Shown in pieces: positions 1-8,294 of a DNA stretch of 64,000 bases; the stretch's first letter is position 1, and each line of letters opens with the position of its first letter. The notes beneath the pieces were generated by a model, which did no database searches, was not told the DNA's origin, and saw only the letters and a program-made list of their open reading frames with translations. Position numbers and translations under genes: made by a program. Source of the DNA: Polyangiaceae bacterium (GTDB lineage Bacteria > Myxococcota_A > Polyangia > Polyangiales > Polyangiaceae); assembly GCA_025937785.1 (NCBI GenBank), contig JAICQQ010000010.1:18091-82090 (forward strand), given 5' to 3'.

Positions 1-890
1 TGGAAGCAGCCGCCCAAGCCGACGCCGCATTGGCCAAGCACCGTCGTGCAGTCGCTGTCGTCCTGACAGGCCGTGTGCGAGACATAGGCGTCGTAGGCGG
101 CTTCGATTTCGCTGCAGCTGAGCTCGCGGTCTTCGCAGCCCGCATGCGCCGCCGTGCAGTCATCCATCGAGGAATAAGTCGCGTCACAATCGTCGCCGAC
201 GCAGCTGCAACCGTCCATCGCGATGCACTCGAAGCCGTTGTAGACGAAGCGACTCGCCGGTTCGCAAGCGCCCACGTGCGTGGCATCCTGCGCGGCGCAG
301 CCAGCATCGAAGCACTCGCGATGCGCCGCCTCGCAGGTGGCTTCGTCTTCGTAGCCGTTGTCGCAGTCTTCACCCACGCAGCTGCAGCCACTCACCCAGC
401 CGCACTGGTTGCCGAGGAAGAACACGCCGAAGGCGGCGTCGCACGCGCCCATCCCCGAGACGTCCTGCGGCTCGCAACTCGCGCCCGCGCTGCCGCCAGC
501 TCCTCCGGGGCCGCCCCCAACACCACTGCCGCCCGATCCCCCGGAAGTGCTGCCGTCGCTCGACGCGGTCGAGTTGCCACCTGCTCCGTTGCCGGAGCTC
601 GCCCCGCTGGTGACGGGCCCGGGGCTGCCGAAGTTCGGGCTGGTGGTGGCCCCCGACGAGGCGTTGCTGGCGGTGTTGGTGCCGTTGCCGGTGCTGTTGC
701 CGCCGACCTGGCTGCCGCCCGCACCATCCATCGTGGCGGTGGCCCCCGCGGTGTCGCCGCCCTGGTTCGATTCACCGCCACAGGCCGCGAGCACCAGCCC
801 TAACAGCAACGACGCGACGCGTTTGTCGCGAATTTCTGTGCCAGTTGTGCCATGGCCCTGGAGCGCTGCGCGGTTCGTAAGCGGTTTCAT
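1..890 (-). CDS. Cys-rich repeat lipoprotein, C-terminus cut by window edge
   Basis: Reading the minus strand from the ATG at 890 gives an N-terminus ending in a hydrophobic stretch and lipobox (LGLVLAACGG), so the protein should be lipid-anchored outside the cytoplasm. About 110 residues of Gly/Ser/Asn/Thr linker follow, then at least two Cys-rich repeats of roughly 50 residues. Each has a GCSCVG-(E/D)-DCD core followed by a Cys-x-AAH-x3-C element. The reading frame is open to base 1, so the C-terminus is missing. Linker-plus-Cys-repeat lipoproteins are common in myxobacteria; their function is generally unknown. The n-region is long (about 25 residues), so a start further downstream cannot be excluded. 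Confidence 0.8.
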   Translation of the reverse strand, partial: MKPLTNRAALQGHGTTGTEIRDKRVASLLLGLVLAACGGESNQGGDTAGATATMDGAGGSQVGGNSTGNGTNTASNASSGATTSPNFGSPGPVTSGASSGNGAGGNSTASSDGSTSGGSGGSGVGGGPGGAGGSAGASCEPQDVSGMGACDAAFGVFFLGNQCGWVSGCSCVGEDCDNGYEDEATCEAAHRECFDAGCAAQDATHVGACEPASRFVYNGFECIAMDGCSCVGDDCDATYSSMDDCTAAHAGCEDRELSCSEIEAAYDAYVSHTACQDDSDCTTVLGQCGVGLGGCF

Positions 891-933
891 CGTGCCGGCA
901 TCGGGCAGCAACATTCATGCCGGGCGGCGGCTG

Positions 934-1392
934 CTAGACGATCGATCGGGCCATGAACACGCTGAAGGGGTCGTGGGTGTAGTCCTCGAAGGGGCCGCAG
1001 CGTACGAAGCCCGCGCCCTCGTACAGGCGTAGCGCGGGCGTGAACGCGGGTGACGAACCGGTCTCGAGCCAGAGGCTCTCGAGACCCCGCGCGCGCGCTT
1101 CGCTGATCAGGTGGTTCAAGAGCGCCTTGCCGATGCCGCGTCCCAGGAACGCGTCGGCCACGCGCATCGACTTGAGCTCACCGCGGCGCGCGTCGAGCTG
1201 CTTCAGCGCGCCGCAGCCGGCGATCACGTCGTCGAGCCACACCGACCAGAAGGTCACGTTGGGTTGACGGAGCCCGTCGACTTCGAGGGCGTGCACGCTT
1301 TCGGGCGGCGAGTTCGCGCGCATGCCCGCCAGGTGCTGCGCGATCAGCGCGCGCGTGGGCGCTCCGGACAGATCGTCGAGCAGGAACTTCAA
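934..1392 (-). CDS. GNAT-family N-acetyltransferase
   Basis: A 152-residue single-domain protein with the acetyl-CoA-binding signature of the GNAT fold (GRGIGKALL, residues about 83-91), followed by the LWLETG strand and a C-terminal YEGAGFVRCGPF segment. The N-terminal part (HLAGMRANSPPESVHAL) resembles small acetyltransferases of the YsnE/PsePL type. The chosen start is a TTG six bases after the tolB stop. It has no good Shine-Dalgarno sequence, but it gives the full family length; the next ATG (about 1323) would remove the conserved N-terminus. It is probably translated from the tolB message. The acyl acceptor cannot be told from the sequence. Confidence 0.85.
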   Translation of the reverse strand: MKFLLDDLSGAPTRALIAQHLAGMRANSPPESVHALEVDGLRQPNVTFWSVWLDDVIAGCGALKQLDARRGELKSMRVADAFLGRGIGKALLNHLISEARARGLESLWLETGSSPAFTPALRLYEGAGFVRCGPFEDYTHDPFSVFMARSIV

Positions 1393-1398
1393 GGGAGG

Positions 1399-2730
1399 TC
1401 AGGGCGTCGCGGAGGCGGCCGGAGCCGGCAGCGGCGCCCAGCGCAAGCTTTCGCCGTACTGGCTGATGACCTTCTGGGTGCGCCAGCGCTTGAGCGACAT
1501 CATGTACAAGCCCTTCTTGTTCTGGCGGGTCGAAAAGAAGGCCAGCATGCGACCGTCGGGGCTGCACGCCGGGTACGCGTTGGAACCCTGGTTCTGCGTC
1601 AAACGAGCGATGCCCTGCCCAGTCTCGGCGCTCATCACCAAATCTTGATGATCGTTGCCTACGCCGACCGCATAGACCAAGCGAATGCCGTCTTCGGTAT
1701 CGCAAAATGTCGGAGCCGCAGCGACGAAGCCGGGTGGTGAGACGGCTTTGCCATCCACATAGACGCGCTGGCTGCCGTCTTTGGCCGGGTTGCCGCCGAT
1801 CCAGGCGAGCTTGCCGGAGGGGCTGAACACCGGATGGGTGGAGAGCGGCGTTTTGGAGATTCGGTTGAGGTTCTTCCCGTCCGGATCGCCGACATAGATG
1901 GAGCTGCCGCCGTTCTCGGCAACGGCGATCGCGAGCTTGGTATAGTCGTGGTTGAACGCCACGCTGTAGACGCTGGTCTTGAAGGGAAGGTCGAGCGCGA
2001 TGTGCTTCTGGCGCTCATAGCGGAACAGCTTGAACGGCGCGTACTCGTCGCTGCGCAAGTAGAACAGCTGTTCGCCGGAACCCCATGCTGGGGCGATCGA
2101 CGTCGCCTTCGGGTCGCTGACGGGTGTGAGGTCGTGGCCGTCGGCGTCCATGGTGAACACGCGGTGGTGCCGGCCCCATTTCGCGGCGAAGGTGAATCGG
2201 CTCGCGAAGCCACCGGGTCTACCGGTGAGCGCGCCGAGCAGCGCGTCGGTGATGCGGTGGGCCGTGACGCGCACCAGCTCTTTGTCGACGAGCAGCGTTT
2301 TTTCGTAGACCGGGTCTTTGCCGACGGACAGAAAGTAGGCGAGGCCGAACACCTGGATCTTGCCCGAGTTGTGCTTGCGCGCAGCCACCTTCACGATGGA
2401 TTCGGGACCGAGCTTACGCCACGCGTCGATGTCGACCGGATCGTCGAAGCCGTACAGTCCCGCGGGCGCTTTCGCGTCATCGATGACCTCGTACATGCCC
2501 GTAAGCTCGAAATCGCGCCGTACGACGCTGCGCACGACGACGTCTTCGAGGTCTGGAGAAAGCGAGGGGAGGATCGCGATCTTGGGCAGTTGCTCTTGCT
2601 GCACGCCCGTGACGACGAACTCGCCGAGCAAGTCCTCGTTGGGGGGTTTGGAAGGGGTTTGCGCCTGCGCGTGGGCCTGGCTCACCGAGAGCGCCGCGGT
2701 CACCGCTAAGGATATGGAAACTATTCGCAT
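1399..2730 (-). CDS. tolB: Tol-Pal system periplasmic beta-propeller protein TolB
   Basis: 443 residues with a cleavable signal peptide (MRIVSISLAVTAALSVSQAHA), an N-terminal alpha/beta domain (about 45-165) and a six-bladed-propeller-like region with repeated DPDG/SPSG/SPDGR blade motifs. TolB links Pal and the TolQRA complex during outer-membrane constriction at division. The start overlaps the end of the TolA-like gene by 10 bases, indicating translational coupling. The length matches the family. The last 12 or so residues (Pro/Ala-rich) look like a non-conserved tail. Confidence 0.93.
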   Translation of the reverse strand: MRIVSISLAVTAALSVSQAHAQAQTPSKPPNEDLLGEFVVTGVQQEQLPKIAILPSLSPDLEDVVVRSVVRRDFELTGMYEVIDDAKAPAGLYGFDDPVDIDAWRKLGPESIVKVAARKHNSGKIQVFGLAYFLSVGKDPVYEKTLLVDKELVRVTAHRITDALLGALTGRPGGFASRFTFAAKWGRHHRVFTMDADGHDLTPVSDPKATSIAPAWGSGEQLFYLRSDEYAPFKLFRYERQKHIALDLPFKTSVYSVAFNHDYTKLAIAVAENGGSSIYVGDPDGKNLNRISKTPLSTHPVFSPSGKLAWIGGNPAKDGSQRVYVDGKAVSPPGFVAAAPTFCDTEDGIRLVYAVGVGNDHQDLVMSAETGQGIARLTQNQGSNAYPACSPDGRMLAFFSTRQNKKGLYMMSLKRWRTQKVISQYGESLRWAPLPAPAASATP

Positions 2731-3542
2731 TTTGCTCCAGCGCCTGAAAAAACAGGCGAGACAGTCGCGCCGAGGATGTCGGGGTACAGCGGCGGCGGAG
2801 GTGGCAATTGTTGGCCGACTAGGGAATCCATCGTAGCTCGCACTTTCGCGTCGAACGTAGCGTTGCCGCTGGGTCGGGAGATCGAGTAGCCAGCCACGGT
2901 TCTATCTCCTCCGACGCTGACCGCCACGGCCGTACTCAACTTTTTGAGTTCTTCGCATGGAATTTCACCGGTGGGGGGGCGCCATCGGACCTGGAACCAC
3001 CCGAGAATCTTTGCGAGGTACATGCTCACAGCGCGGGCCTTGAGCGGATCGGTCTCAGTTCCCTCTTTGACGCCGTCTGCGTGGCCTTCGCCTTCCACCT
3101 CCGGCGCTGCGTCTGGCGTGGCATCGAGTAACTCTTGGTCGACCTCTTTGGCTATTTCAGCGTCCGGCGGCGGAGCCTCAGCGTCGCGTTCCGCCACCTT
3201 ACTGGTGGGGATGGCCGCGGGCTTGTCCTCGGCTTTTTCGGAAGGGGCGCTCTTTTCTTCGTACCGCTTAACCGGCACGGGCGCCTGTTTCTTCCACATG
3301 TCAGGAAGCTTGGGCTTCACCTTCTTGCCACCCAGCTTCAACAGCGGGAGGTCGTCCATGATCGGTTTGACGGCCATGGGCACCTCCTTGACTACGGTCT
3401 CTTCGCGCCGCGCGATCTGCCCTTTGTTTTCGCTCGAGGCCAGGAGTGCGAGCACGCCCCCTTCCATCAGCAGTGCGAAAGCTACGGCCAACGTCCAGTC
3501 CGTGGCGGTGTAATTGGCGGGCTTGGCGATCGCGATCGGCAC
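2721..3542 (-). CDS. tolA: TolA/TonB-like energy transducer
   Basis: 273 residues: a short cytoplasmic N-terminus, one membrane helix (about 15-35, WTLAVAFALLMEGGVLALL), a long periplasmic spacer rich in Lys, Pro, Glu and Asp (40-165) and a C-terminal globular domain (about 175-273) with the TonB/TolA pattern VAVSVGGDRTVAGYSISRPSG. It should carry proton-motive force from TolQR across the periplasm to TolB and Pal. Position between tolR and tolB supports TolA rather than a siderophore TonB. The spacer is shorter and more charged than the long helix of E. coli TolA. Confidence 0.85.
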   Translation of the reverse strand: MPIAIAKPANYTATDWTLAVAFALLMEGGVLALLASSENKGQIARREETVVKEVPMAVKPIMDDLPLLKLGGKKVKPKLPDMWKKQAPVPVKRYEEKSAPSEKAEDKPAAIPTSKVAERDAEAPPPDAEIAKEVDQELLDATPDAAPEVEGEGHADGVKEGTETDPLKARAVSMYLAKILGWFQVRWRPPTGEIPCEELKKLSTAVAVSVGGDRTVAGYSISRPSGNATFDAKVRATMDSLVGQQLPPPPPLYPDILGATVSPVFSGAGAKCE

Positions 3543-3548
3543 GGGCAG

Positions 3549-4049
3549 CTATTTTGCGGGCACGCTGCTGGCGCGGCCAGGACCTTTGGGGGGGGCCGGC
3601 TCGGTTTCTCCCTCCGGCTCGGCTCCCTCGGCGCCGACCTCTTCCAACTCCGGTTGAACCAAAAGGTTCAACGATTCAACGCCACTGTTACGCGCCGCCG
3701 CCACGACCGTGGCGACCACGCCGTAACGGGCCTCTTTGTCGGCGCGGATGAACAGCTCGCGTTCGCGCTGCACGCGCTCGCTCTGTTTCAGGGCCTCGTC
3801 GATCTGCCCTGTCACGTCCTTTTCGCCGAACATGATGCGCTCTTCCTTGGTGATCGTGACCAGAAGGCGCGCGTCTTTGACGGGCGTCTGAGCCGCCTTC
3901 ACTTCCGGAAGGTCGATTCGCAGACCGGTGGTCAACAGTGGCGCGGTGACGATGAATACGACCAGCAGCACCAACATCACGTCCACGAAGGGGGTGACGT
4001 TGATGTCGCGGAATCCGCCGCGTCTACCGCGTCCTACGGCGGCGCCCAT
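3549..4049 (-). CDS. tolR: Biopolymer transport protein, TolR/ExbD type
   Basis: 166 residues with the family start motif: a Gly/Arg-rich cytoplasmic tail, INVTPFVDVMLVLLVVFIV, and a single membrane helix containing the conserved Asp that takes part in proton flow. A periplasmic alpha/beta domain follows (LPEVKAAQTP onward). The last 25 residues are Glu/Pro/Gly-rich and poorly conserved. It sits 3 bases after tolQ and 6 before tolA, so the three genes are surely co-translated. Confidence 0.92.
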   Translation of the reverse strand: MGAAVGRGRRGGFRDINVTPFVDVMLVLLVVFIVTAPLLTTGLRIDLPEVKAAQTPVKDARLLVTITKEERIMFGEKDVTGQIDEALKQSERVQRERELFIRADKEARYGVVATVVAAARNSGVESLNLLVQPELEEVGAEGAEPEGETEPAPPKGPGRASSVPAK

Positions 4050-4052
4050 CGC

Positions 4053-4787
4053 TCAAACCTGCCCCATGTACCCCGGGGGCCGGTGCGACTCGCGTGTGAG
4101 GGGCAAGGCGCCCGCCTGCTCGCGGGGTTGCGCCAAGAGCAGCGCGACCCAAACGTCGCTGGACGCCGAGATGTCGTCCATCAGTTCGGAGATGCGCTTG
4201 TCGATGTAGTTGTAGCCAATGGTCGCCGGAATCGCGGCTACCAGACCGAACGCGGTGGCGATCAGCGCTTCGCCGATAGCGGGTGCTACCACCGGGAGCG
4301 ACGCGCTCTTTTCGACACCGATGCGGATGAAGGCGTTCATGATGCCCCAGACGGTGCCGAACAGTCCGATGAAGGGCGAGGCGGAAGCGATACTCGAGAG
4401 CGTCGGCATCAAGCTAGACACGCGCTTTTCTTCGTCCGCAATGGCACGACGCGCGATCGCCGACAGCAGATCTTTGGTCGGGTGCTTGTCCTGATGTTGC
4501 TTGGCCAGAGCCAGTACGACGCGAGCGCCCGGAGAGAGCCGGTGCTTCAAAGCGGCCTGAATCAAGGCGGTCGCGTCGCTGGCGTCGCTGGCTTCGACCT
4601 CGAACTGAGCGTGGTCCGACTTGAGTCTGCGCAACTGCGCGGTCTTGGCGAACCACACTACCCAAACGAGAAGCGAGGCTACGATCAGTATGAGCAGAAC
4701 CACCAAAACGATGCCCGACGAGCGGAGCATCAGACTGAGTGGGTCGAGCGCGAGTTCCGGAGCCGGAGCAGCTTCTGTGGGTTGCAT
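4053..4787 (-). CDS. tolQ: MotA/TolQ/ExbB proton channel family protein
   Basis: 244 residues with three membrane helices: about 25-50, and a pair around 140-165 and 175-200. The signature PFIGLFGTVWGIMNAF lies in helix 2, and VAPAIGEALIATAFGLVAAIPA in helix 3. It forms the stator with TolR. The preceding gene on the same strand is pal, 28 bases upstream, and tolR starts 3 bases downstream. Confidence 0.93.
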   Translation of the reverse strand: MQPTEAAPAPELALDPLSLMLRSSGIVLVVLLILIVASLLVWVVWFAKTAQLRRLKSDHAQFEVEASDASDATALIQAALKHRLSPGARVVLALAKQHQDKHPTKDLLSAIARRAIADEEKRVSSLMPTLSSIASASPFIGLFGTVWGIMNAFIRIGVEKSASLPVVAPAIGEALIATAFGLVAAIPATIGYNYIDKRISELMDDISASSDVWVALLLAQPREQAGALPLTRESHRPPGYMGQV

Positions 4788-4815
4788 GCGATGCTGGGGT
4801 CGTTCTCGAGGGCGC

Positions 4816-5352
4816 TCAGTTGCCCAGCATCACATCCACGCGGCGATCGCGTGCCCAGGAGGCCTCATCCGTACCCGTAGCGTCCATTTCGCCGCGCGAA
4901 GTGGTGGCGATGCGTTCGGCGGCCAGGCCCTCGTTGGCGATGGCGCCCTTGACGTTCGAGGCGCGGCGGTCGCCGAGCACCATGTTGTACTCGGATTCGC
5001 CCCGGGGATCGGCGTGCCCGACGAGACGCATTTCGCGACCCTTGAGCGGACCGGTCGAGAAGCAGACGGCCAGCTTCTTCAAGATCACGCGATCAGCCTC
5101 ACGCACCTGAGCGGAGTTGAACGCGAAGCGCGCCTCGGCGTCGCTGATGCCGCAGGCCCGGCGAATCTCGTCAGAGATGTTGATGTCGGACTGCTTGGGG
5201 TCGTCGCCCGGTTTCTCTGGCGGGGCCGGGGTAGCGGCCACGGGTGGCGGTGTGGTGTCGCCGGCGGGTGTCGCCGGGGGGGGTGCAGGGTCAGAACCGC
5301 AACCGATCAACACGCTCAGAGTGGTGAGCGTCGTGATCCACATTTGTCTCAT
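4816..5352 (-). CDS. pal: Peptidoglycan-associated lipoprotein Pal (OmpA-like domain)
   Basis: 178 residues. The ATG at 5352 is preceded by a textbook AGGAGG at a good distance. A short signal peptide ends in a lipobox (LSVLIGC), followed by a Pro/Ala linker to about residue 60 and a C-terminal OmpA-family peptidoglycan-binding domain. The domain contains FNSAQVREAD, the GHADPRGESEYN core and a DRRASNVK helix. The upstream in-frame extension lacks signal-peptide character and was rejected. In E. coli pal follows tolB; here it leads the operon. Confidence 0.92.
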   Translation of the reverse strand: MRQMWITTLTTLSVLIGCGSDPAPPPATPAGDTTPPPVAATPAPPEKPGDDPKQSDINISDEIRRACGISDAEARFAFNSAQVREADRVILKKLAVCFSTGPLKGREMRLVGHADPRGESEYNMVLGDRRASNVKGAIANEGLAAERIATTSRGEMDATGTDEASWARDRRVDVMLGN

Positions 5353-5593
5353 GGCGAGTCCTCCTAAAACGGTAGTGAAGCTGGCGACGCCTTCGGGTCG
5401 GCCTGTGCGCCACGGGCCGAGGGGATCTAACGTGGGGTGAGTCCCGAAGTAACGTCTGCGTAGGATGCCGGGATTCCAGAGGCATCGGGCGAAATCTGTC
5501 AATGCCCGATCGCGACCCACCCCGATGTGCTGGGGACGAGGTGCTGGAAATTCCGACGAGTGGCTGGTTTGGGCCCGCGGGCGCGTCTGCTTT

Positions 5594-5953
5594 TTAGCGC
5601 AGACCGTAGAAGATCAACAGGCTAGTCGCCATGGCCACCAAAAAAATGAGCGCGACCAGCCTCCCGGCCTGCCGTTTGGCGTCGCCCGGGGCGCTCCGCG
5701 CGCCTTCCATGCGCGCCAGCGCCAGCAGGGAGATGGCTTTCAGCCGGCGCGTTGCCTGAGCCTGATGCGCTGGCGACTGGTTCAGCTCGCGGTAACGCTT
5801 TGCGGCCGGCAGCAGCTGATCGTGCGCCTGGCAGTACTCGAGAAAGGCGAGGTGCGCCTTGTCGTCCTCCCAGTGCTCGAGCACATGTGCCCACAGAGCT
5901 TCGAACGCGGCGCCTGCCAGCGCCGGCCCTGGGGGGGCGACGCCGTCGCTCAC
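5594..5953 (-). CDS. Hypothetical protein with C-terminal membrane anchor
   Basis: A 119-residue protein whose GTG start at 5953 overlaps the upstream stop (GTGA) and has a GGAGG-type ribosome site inside the upstream gene. The N-terminal 85 residues are predicted helical (WAHVLEHWEDDKAHLAFLEYC and following), resembling a single TPR-like or four-helix segment. The last 22 residues are a hydrophobic helix (VALIFLVAMATSLLIFYG), suggesting a tail-anchored inner-membrane protein facing the cytoplasm. I do not recognise the family. It is co-translated with the Cys-rich gene. Confidence 0.72.
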   Translation of the reverse strand: MSDGVAPPGPALAGAAFEALWAHVLEHWEDDKAHLAFLEYCQAHDQLLPAAKRYRELNQSPAHQAQATRRLKAISLLALARMEGARSAPGDAKRQAGRLVALIFLVAMATSLLIFYGLR

Positions 5954-6375
5954 GACCGCATTTCCTCCAGGAGCTTTCGCGTCAGTTCGAAGTATTCGGC
6001 GCGTGGATGCGGTTCGTTCAGGATGTAGAAGTCGACCCCGCTCAGTCCAACGCAGCCGAAACAATAGGTACACCCGGTGAGCCGGGTCGAATGAAACACG
6101 TAGGCGCAGTTCGAGCAGTCCGTGCAGGCCTCGCTATGCTTGCAGTTCGTCAGCGATTCGGACTCACGACAGTGCGTGCAGTCGGAGCAGCGTACGCAAC
6201 CGACACAGTAGTGGCAGCGCACCAGCGAGCTCGACTCGCGGCAGAACGTACAGCGGCTACACCCGTTGCAGTGAGTGCACTGAATGCACCCCGAATTCTC
6301 GATCGTCGCGGTGCTCGTCTCGAGCAGAGCTCGGAGCCTGCTTCTGAAATGTGCTGCAGTGATGACCTTCGCCAT
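5950..6375 (-). CDS. Cysteine-dense caib/baif-like repeat protein
   Basis: 141 residues starting at the ATG at 6375 (MAKVITAAHFRSRL). Between about residues 29 and 108 there are 19 cysteines, mostly spaced CxxC, arranged in imperfect repeats whose turns read C-RES(S/E)SL-(V/T). It is capped by a non-Cys C-terminus (DFYILNEPHPRAEYFELTRKLLEEM). There is no signal peptide, so it is probably cytosolic, where it could bind metal or Fe-S. Similar myxobacterial proteins have been labelled caib/baif family, a name that says nothing about activity. A longer form from a TTG at 6429 is possible but less likely. Confidence 0.75.
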   Translation of the reverse strand: MAKVITAAHFRSRLRALLETSTATIENSGCIQCTHCNGCSRCTFCRESSSLVRCHYCVGCVRCSDCTHCRESESLTNCKHSEACTDCSNCAYVFHSTRLTGCTYCFGCVGLSGVDFYILNEPHPRAEYFELTRKLLEEMRS

Positions 6376-6429
6376 CGAGCCTGGGCGCCTGCTGGTCGCG
6401 TTGAACCCCTCGAATCGACCCGGAGCCAA

Positions 6430-7050
6430 TCAGGCGCGGAGGGTACGCCGGAGCGTGGCCGCCGCCTCGCGCGTGGAGAGCTCGTCGGCGTACTCCTCCA
6501 AGCGTCGCAGGCGTTGTTCGAACACCGGACGCTTCTTGGGCGCCTCGCGCACCATGATGGTCTGCAGCGCGTCGATGGCCCTCCGCGCCCGATCTTCGTT
6601 GAAGTGCTCGAGGAGTTGGAGTTGCACCTCTTGATCGTCCGGAAACTCGAAGCCCGCGTTCAAATAGGCTTCAGCCGCGTGCGAGATGGCCGAGCGCCCT
6701 TCGCAGTCGAGCAGCCGCTGCAACAAGCGCCGACGCTCGAGCTCTTTCTCGCCGACGGGCTTGCCGTCAAGCTGCACGATGCGAGCCGTGCGACGGACAG
6801 GCGTAGCAGGAAGCTCGCCTTTCTTGGCGGCTTGCGCGAGGCCGGCGTTCATGGCTGCGTCCGAGCCGGTAGACTTTGGTTTGGCGGATGCGGCGACGCG
6901 GGGGCGCGCTGCCCCGGCGAGGATCACCGGTGAGTTGGGCCTGCGCGCTGCGATCAAGATGGGCTCTGAGGGAGCGCCCGAGTGACTTCGATCCTTGGCC
7001 TTGCGGCGTCGGCGACGCCCACCTCTGGCTCTCTGGCGTTGTCCATTCAT
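6430..7050 (-). CDS. Hypothetical protein with basic N-terminal tail
   Basis: 206 residues from the ATG at 7050. The N-terminus is strongly basic (MNGQRQRARGGRRRRRKAK) and looks like a nucleic-acid-binding tail. A low-complexity stretch follows to about residue 95, then a helical C-terminal half with Leu/Arg/Glu heptad character (KELERRRLLQRLLDCEGRSA, VFEQRLRRLEEYADELSTRE). No catalytic motif is visible and I do not recognise the family. An in-frame extension to 7185 is open, but its composition is unlike the rest. The gene lies upstream of the Cys-dense gene on the same strand, 54 bases from its start. Confidence 0.65.
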   Translation of the reverse strand: MNGQRQRARGGRRRRRKAKDRSHSGAPSEPILIAARRPNSPVILAGAARPRVAASAKPKSTGSDAAMNAGLAQAAKKGELPATPVRRTARIVQLDGKPVGEKELERRRLLQRLLDCEGRSAISHAAEAYLNAGFEFPDDQEVQLQLLEHFNEDRARRAIDALQTIMVREAPKKRPVFEQRLRRLEEYADELSTREAAATLRRTLRA

Positions 7051-7370
7051 GGCTTTGTCCTGGAAACCTTGTTCCTGGTCCTGGAAGGCACGGCTCCATG
7101 CCAGCCGCGCTGACGCTTGTAGCTTTGCTAGGCGCTGCCCAGTGAGGCGAGCGCTGCCCCGGTGAGGCGAGGTGACGGTGGCCAACGCCTCCGATCACGC
7201 TCGCTACAAGCTCTACCGGACTCTTTAGCACGTGGTGTGGGCCGCGCCGAACAAATTTTAGCGGGCGAGCGCGGTGTTTGTGGCAGTCTGCTTTTGCCGT
7301 TTGCGGCGCGAGGCGTCATCGAGTCCAGGCGAGTCGCCAGGCGAGAAGCAGAGCAGGTGAGACGAGGACG
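7051..7370. other. Intergenic region between divergent genes, no gene seen
   Basis: 320 bases between the basic-tail protein (minus) and ilvE (plus). It contains short imperfect repeats (TCCTGGAA twice near 7060-7090, AGGCGAG several times around 7145-7350) but no convincing ORF or RNA gene. It presumably carries both promoters. The last bases (GACGAGGACG) give ilvE its ribosome site. Confidence 0.5.
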
Positions 7371-8294
7371 ATGCTGGAATACGCACAAAAGCTCTGGAAG
7401 AACGGAATAGTTTCAGATTTTTCTGATGCTGGAAAAGTGTCGGTATTGGTCCATAGCTTGCACTACGGCGCGGGGGCGTTCGAAGGCATCCGCGCATACC
7501 GTAGTGAAGCTGGTCGAGCTCTGGTGTTCCGTCTGCGCGAACACCTCGAACGACTTTTGCAATCCTGCCACCTGCTCGGCATCGACGCAGGCTACGACCT
7601 CGGGGCGCTCTCGGACGCCTGTGTGGCCGTGCTGCGGGACAATGGGCTCACCGAGGCCTATTTGCGACCGCTGGTGCTGCTGGGGGCAGGCTCGCTCGGT
7701 CTGTACTCCAAAGAGAACCCTGTCGATGTCATGGTCATGGCATGGGCTTGGGGCGCGTATTTGGGCGAGCACGGGGTGCGCGGCGGTGTGCGCTGCAAGA
7801 CGTCGGCCTGGGCGCGTCCCGATCCTACGGGAGCGCTGCCGCGCGGAAAGATCACCGGCCAGTACGTCGCCAACGTGCTCGCGAAGAACGATGCCATTCG
7901 CGACGGCTACGACGAAGCGTTGATGCTGGATACACGCGGCTACGTCTGCGAAGGCAGCGGCGAGAACCTGTTCATCGTGAAATCGGGTCGCGTGCTCACC
8001 CCGCCCGTGTCGGCCACGATTCTGCCGGGCATCACTCGAGACGCCATCATCACCCTCGCGCGCGAAGACGGGTGGGTGGTCGAAGAGCGGCTGTTGACAC
8101 GCGACGACGTCTACCTCGCTGACGAGGTGTTCTTGACCGGGACCGCCGCGGAAGTGACACCGGTGATCGAGATCGACGGACGTCGAGTCGGCGGCGGCAC
8201 CGTCGGCCAGACTACGAGCGACCTGCAACGGCGGTTCTTCGCCATCGTGCGCGGCCACGACCAGTCTCATCCCGAGTGGCACACCGAAGTCTGA
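7371..8294 (+). CDS. ilvE: Branched-chain amino acid aminotransferase IlvE
   Basis: 307 residues, class IV PLP aminotransferase. Visible marks are the N-terminal LHYGAGAFEGIRAY segment, the PLP-lysine region LPRGKITGQYVANVLAKNDA followed by GYDEALMLD, the phosphate/cofactor loop EGSGENLFIVK, and ILPGITRDAII. It makes Val, Leu and Ile from their keto acids with glutamate in the cytoplasm. The ATG at 7371 follows an AGGA ribosome site. The open frame extends upstream to 7278 but that part has no family similarity. The downstream lipoprotein overlaps its end by 19 bases. Confidence 0.93.
   Translation: MLEYAQKLWKNGIVSDFSDAGKVSVLVHSLHYGAGAFEGIRAYRSEAGRALVFRLREHLERLLQSCHLLGIDAGYDLGALSDACVAVLRDNGLTEAYLRPLVLLGAGSLGLYSKENPVDVMVMAWAWGAYLGEHGVRGGVRCKTSAWARPDPTGALPRGKITGQYVANVLAKNDAIRDGYDEALMLDTRGYVCEGSGENLFIVKSGRVLTPPVSATILPGITRDAIITLAREDGWVVEERLLTRDDVYLADEVFLTGTAAEVTPVIEIDGRRVGGGTVGQTTSDLQRRFFAIVRGHDQSHPEWHTEV

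Noticed and set aside
3135..4880. Long plus-strand reading frame across the Tol genes
   Set aside because: It is antisense to tolA, tolR and tolQ, whose products are clear. Its composition is the His/Arg/Gly-rich type expected from the complement of high-GC genes.
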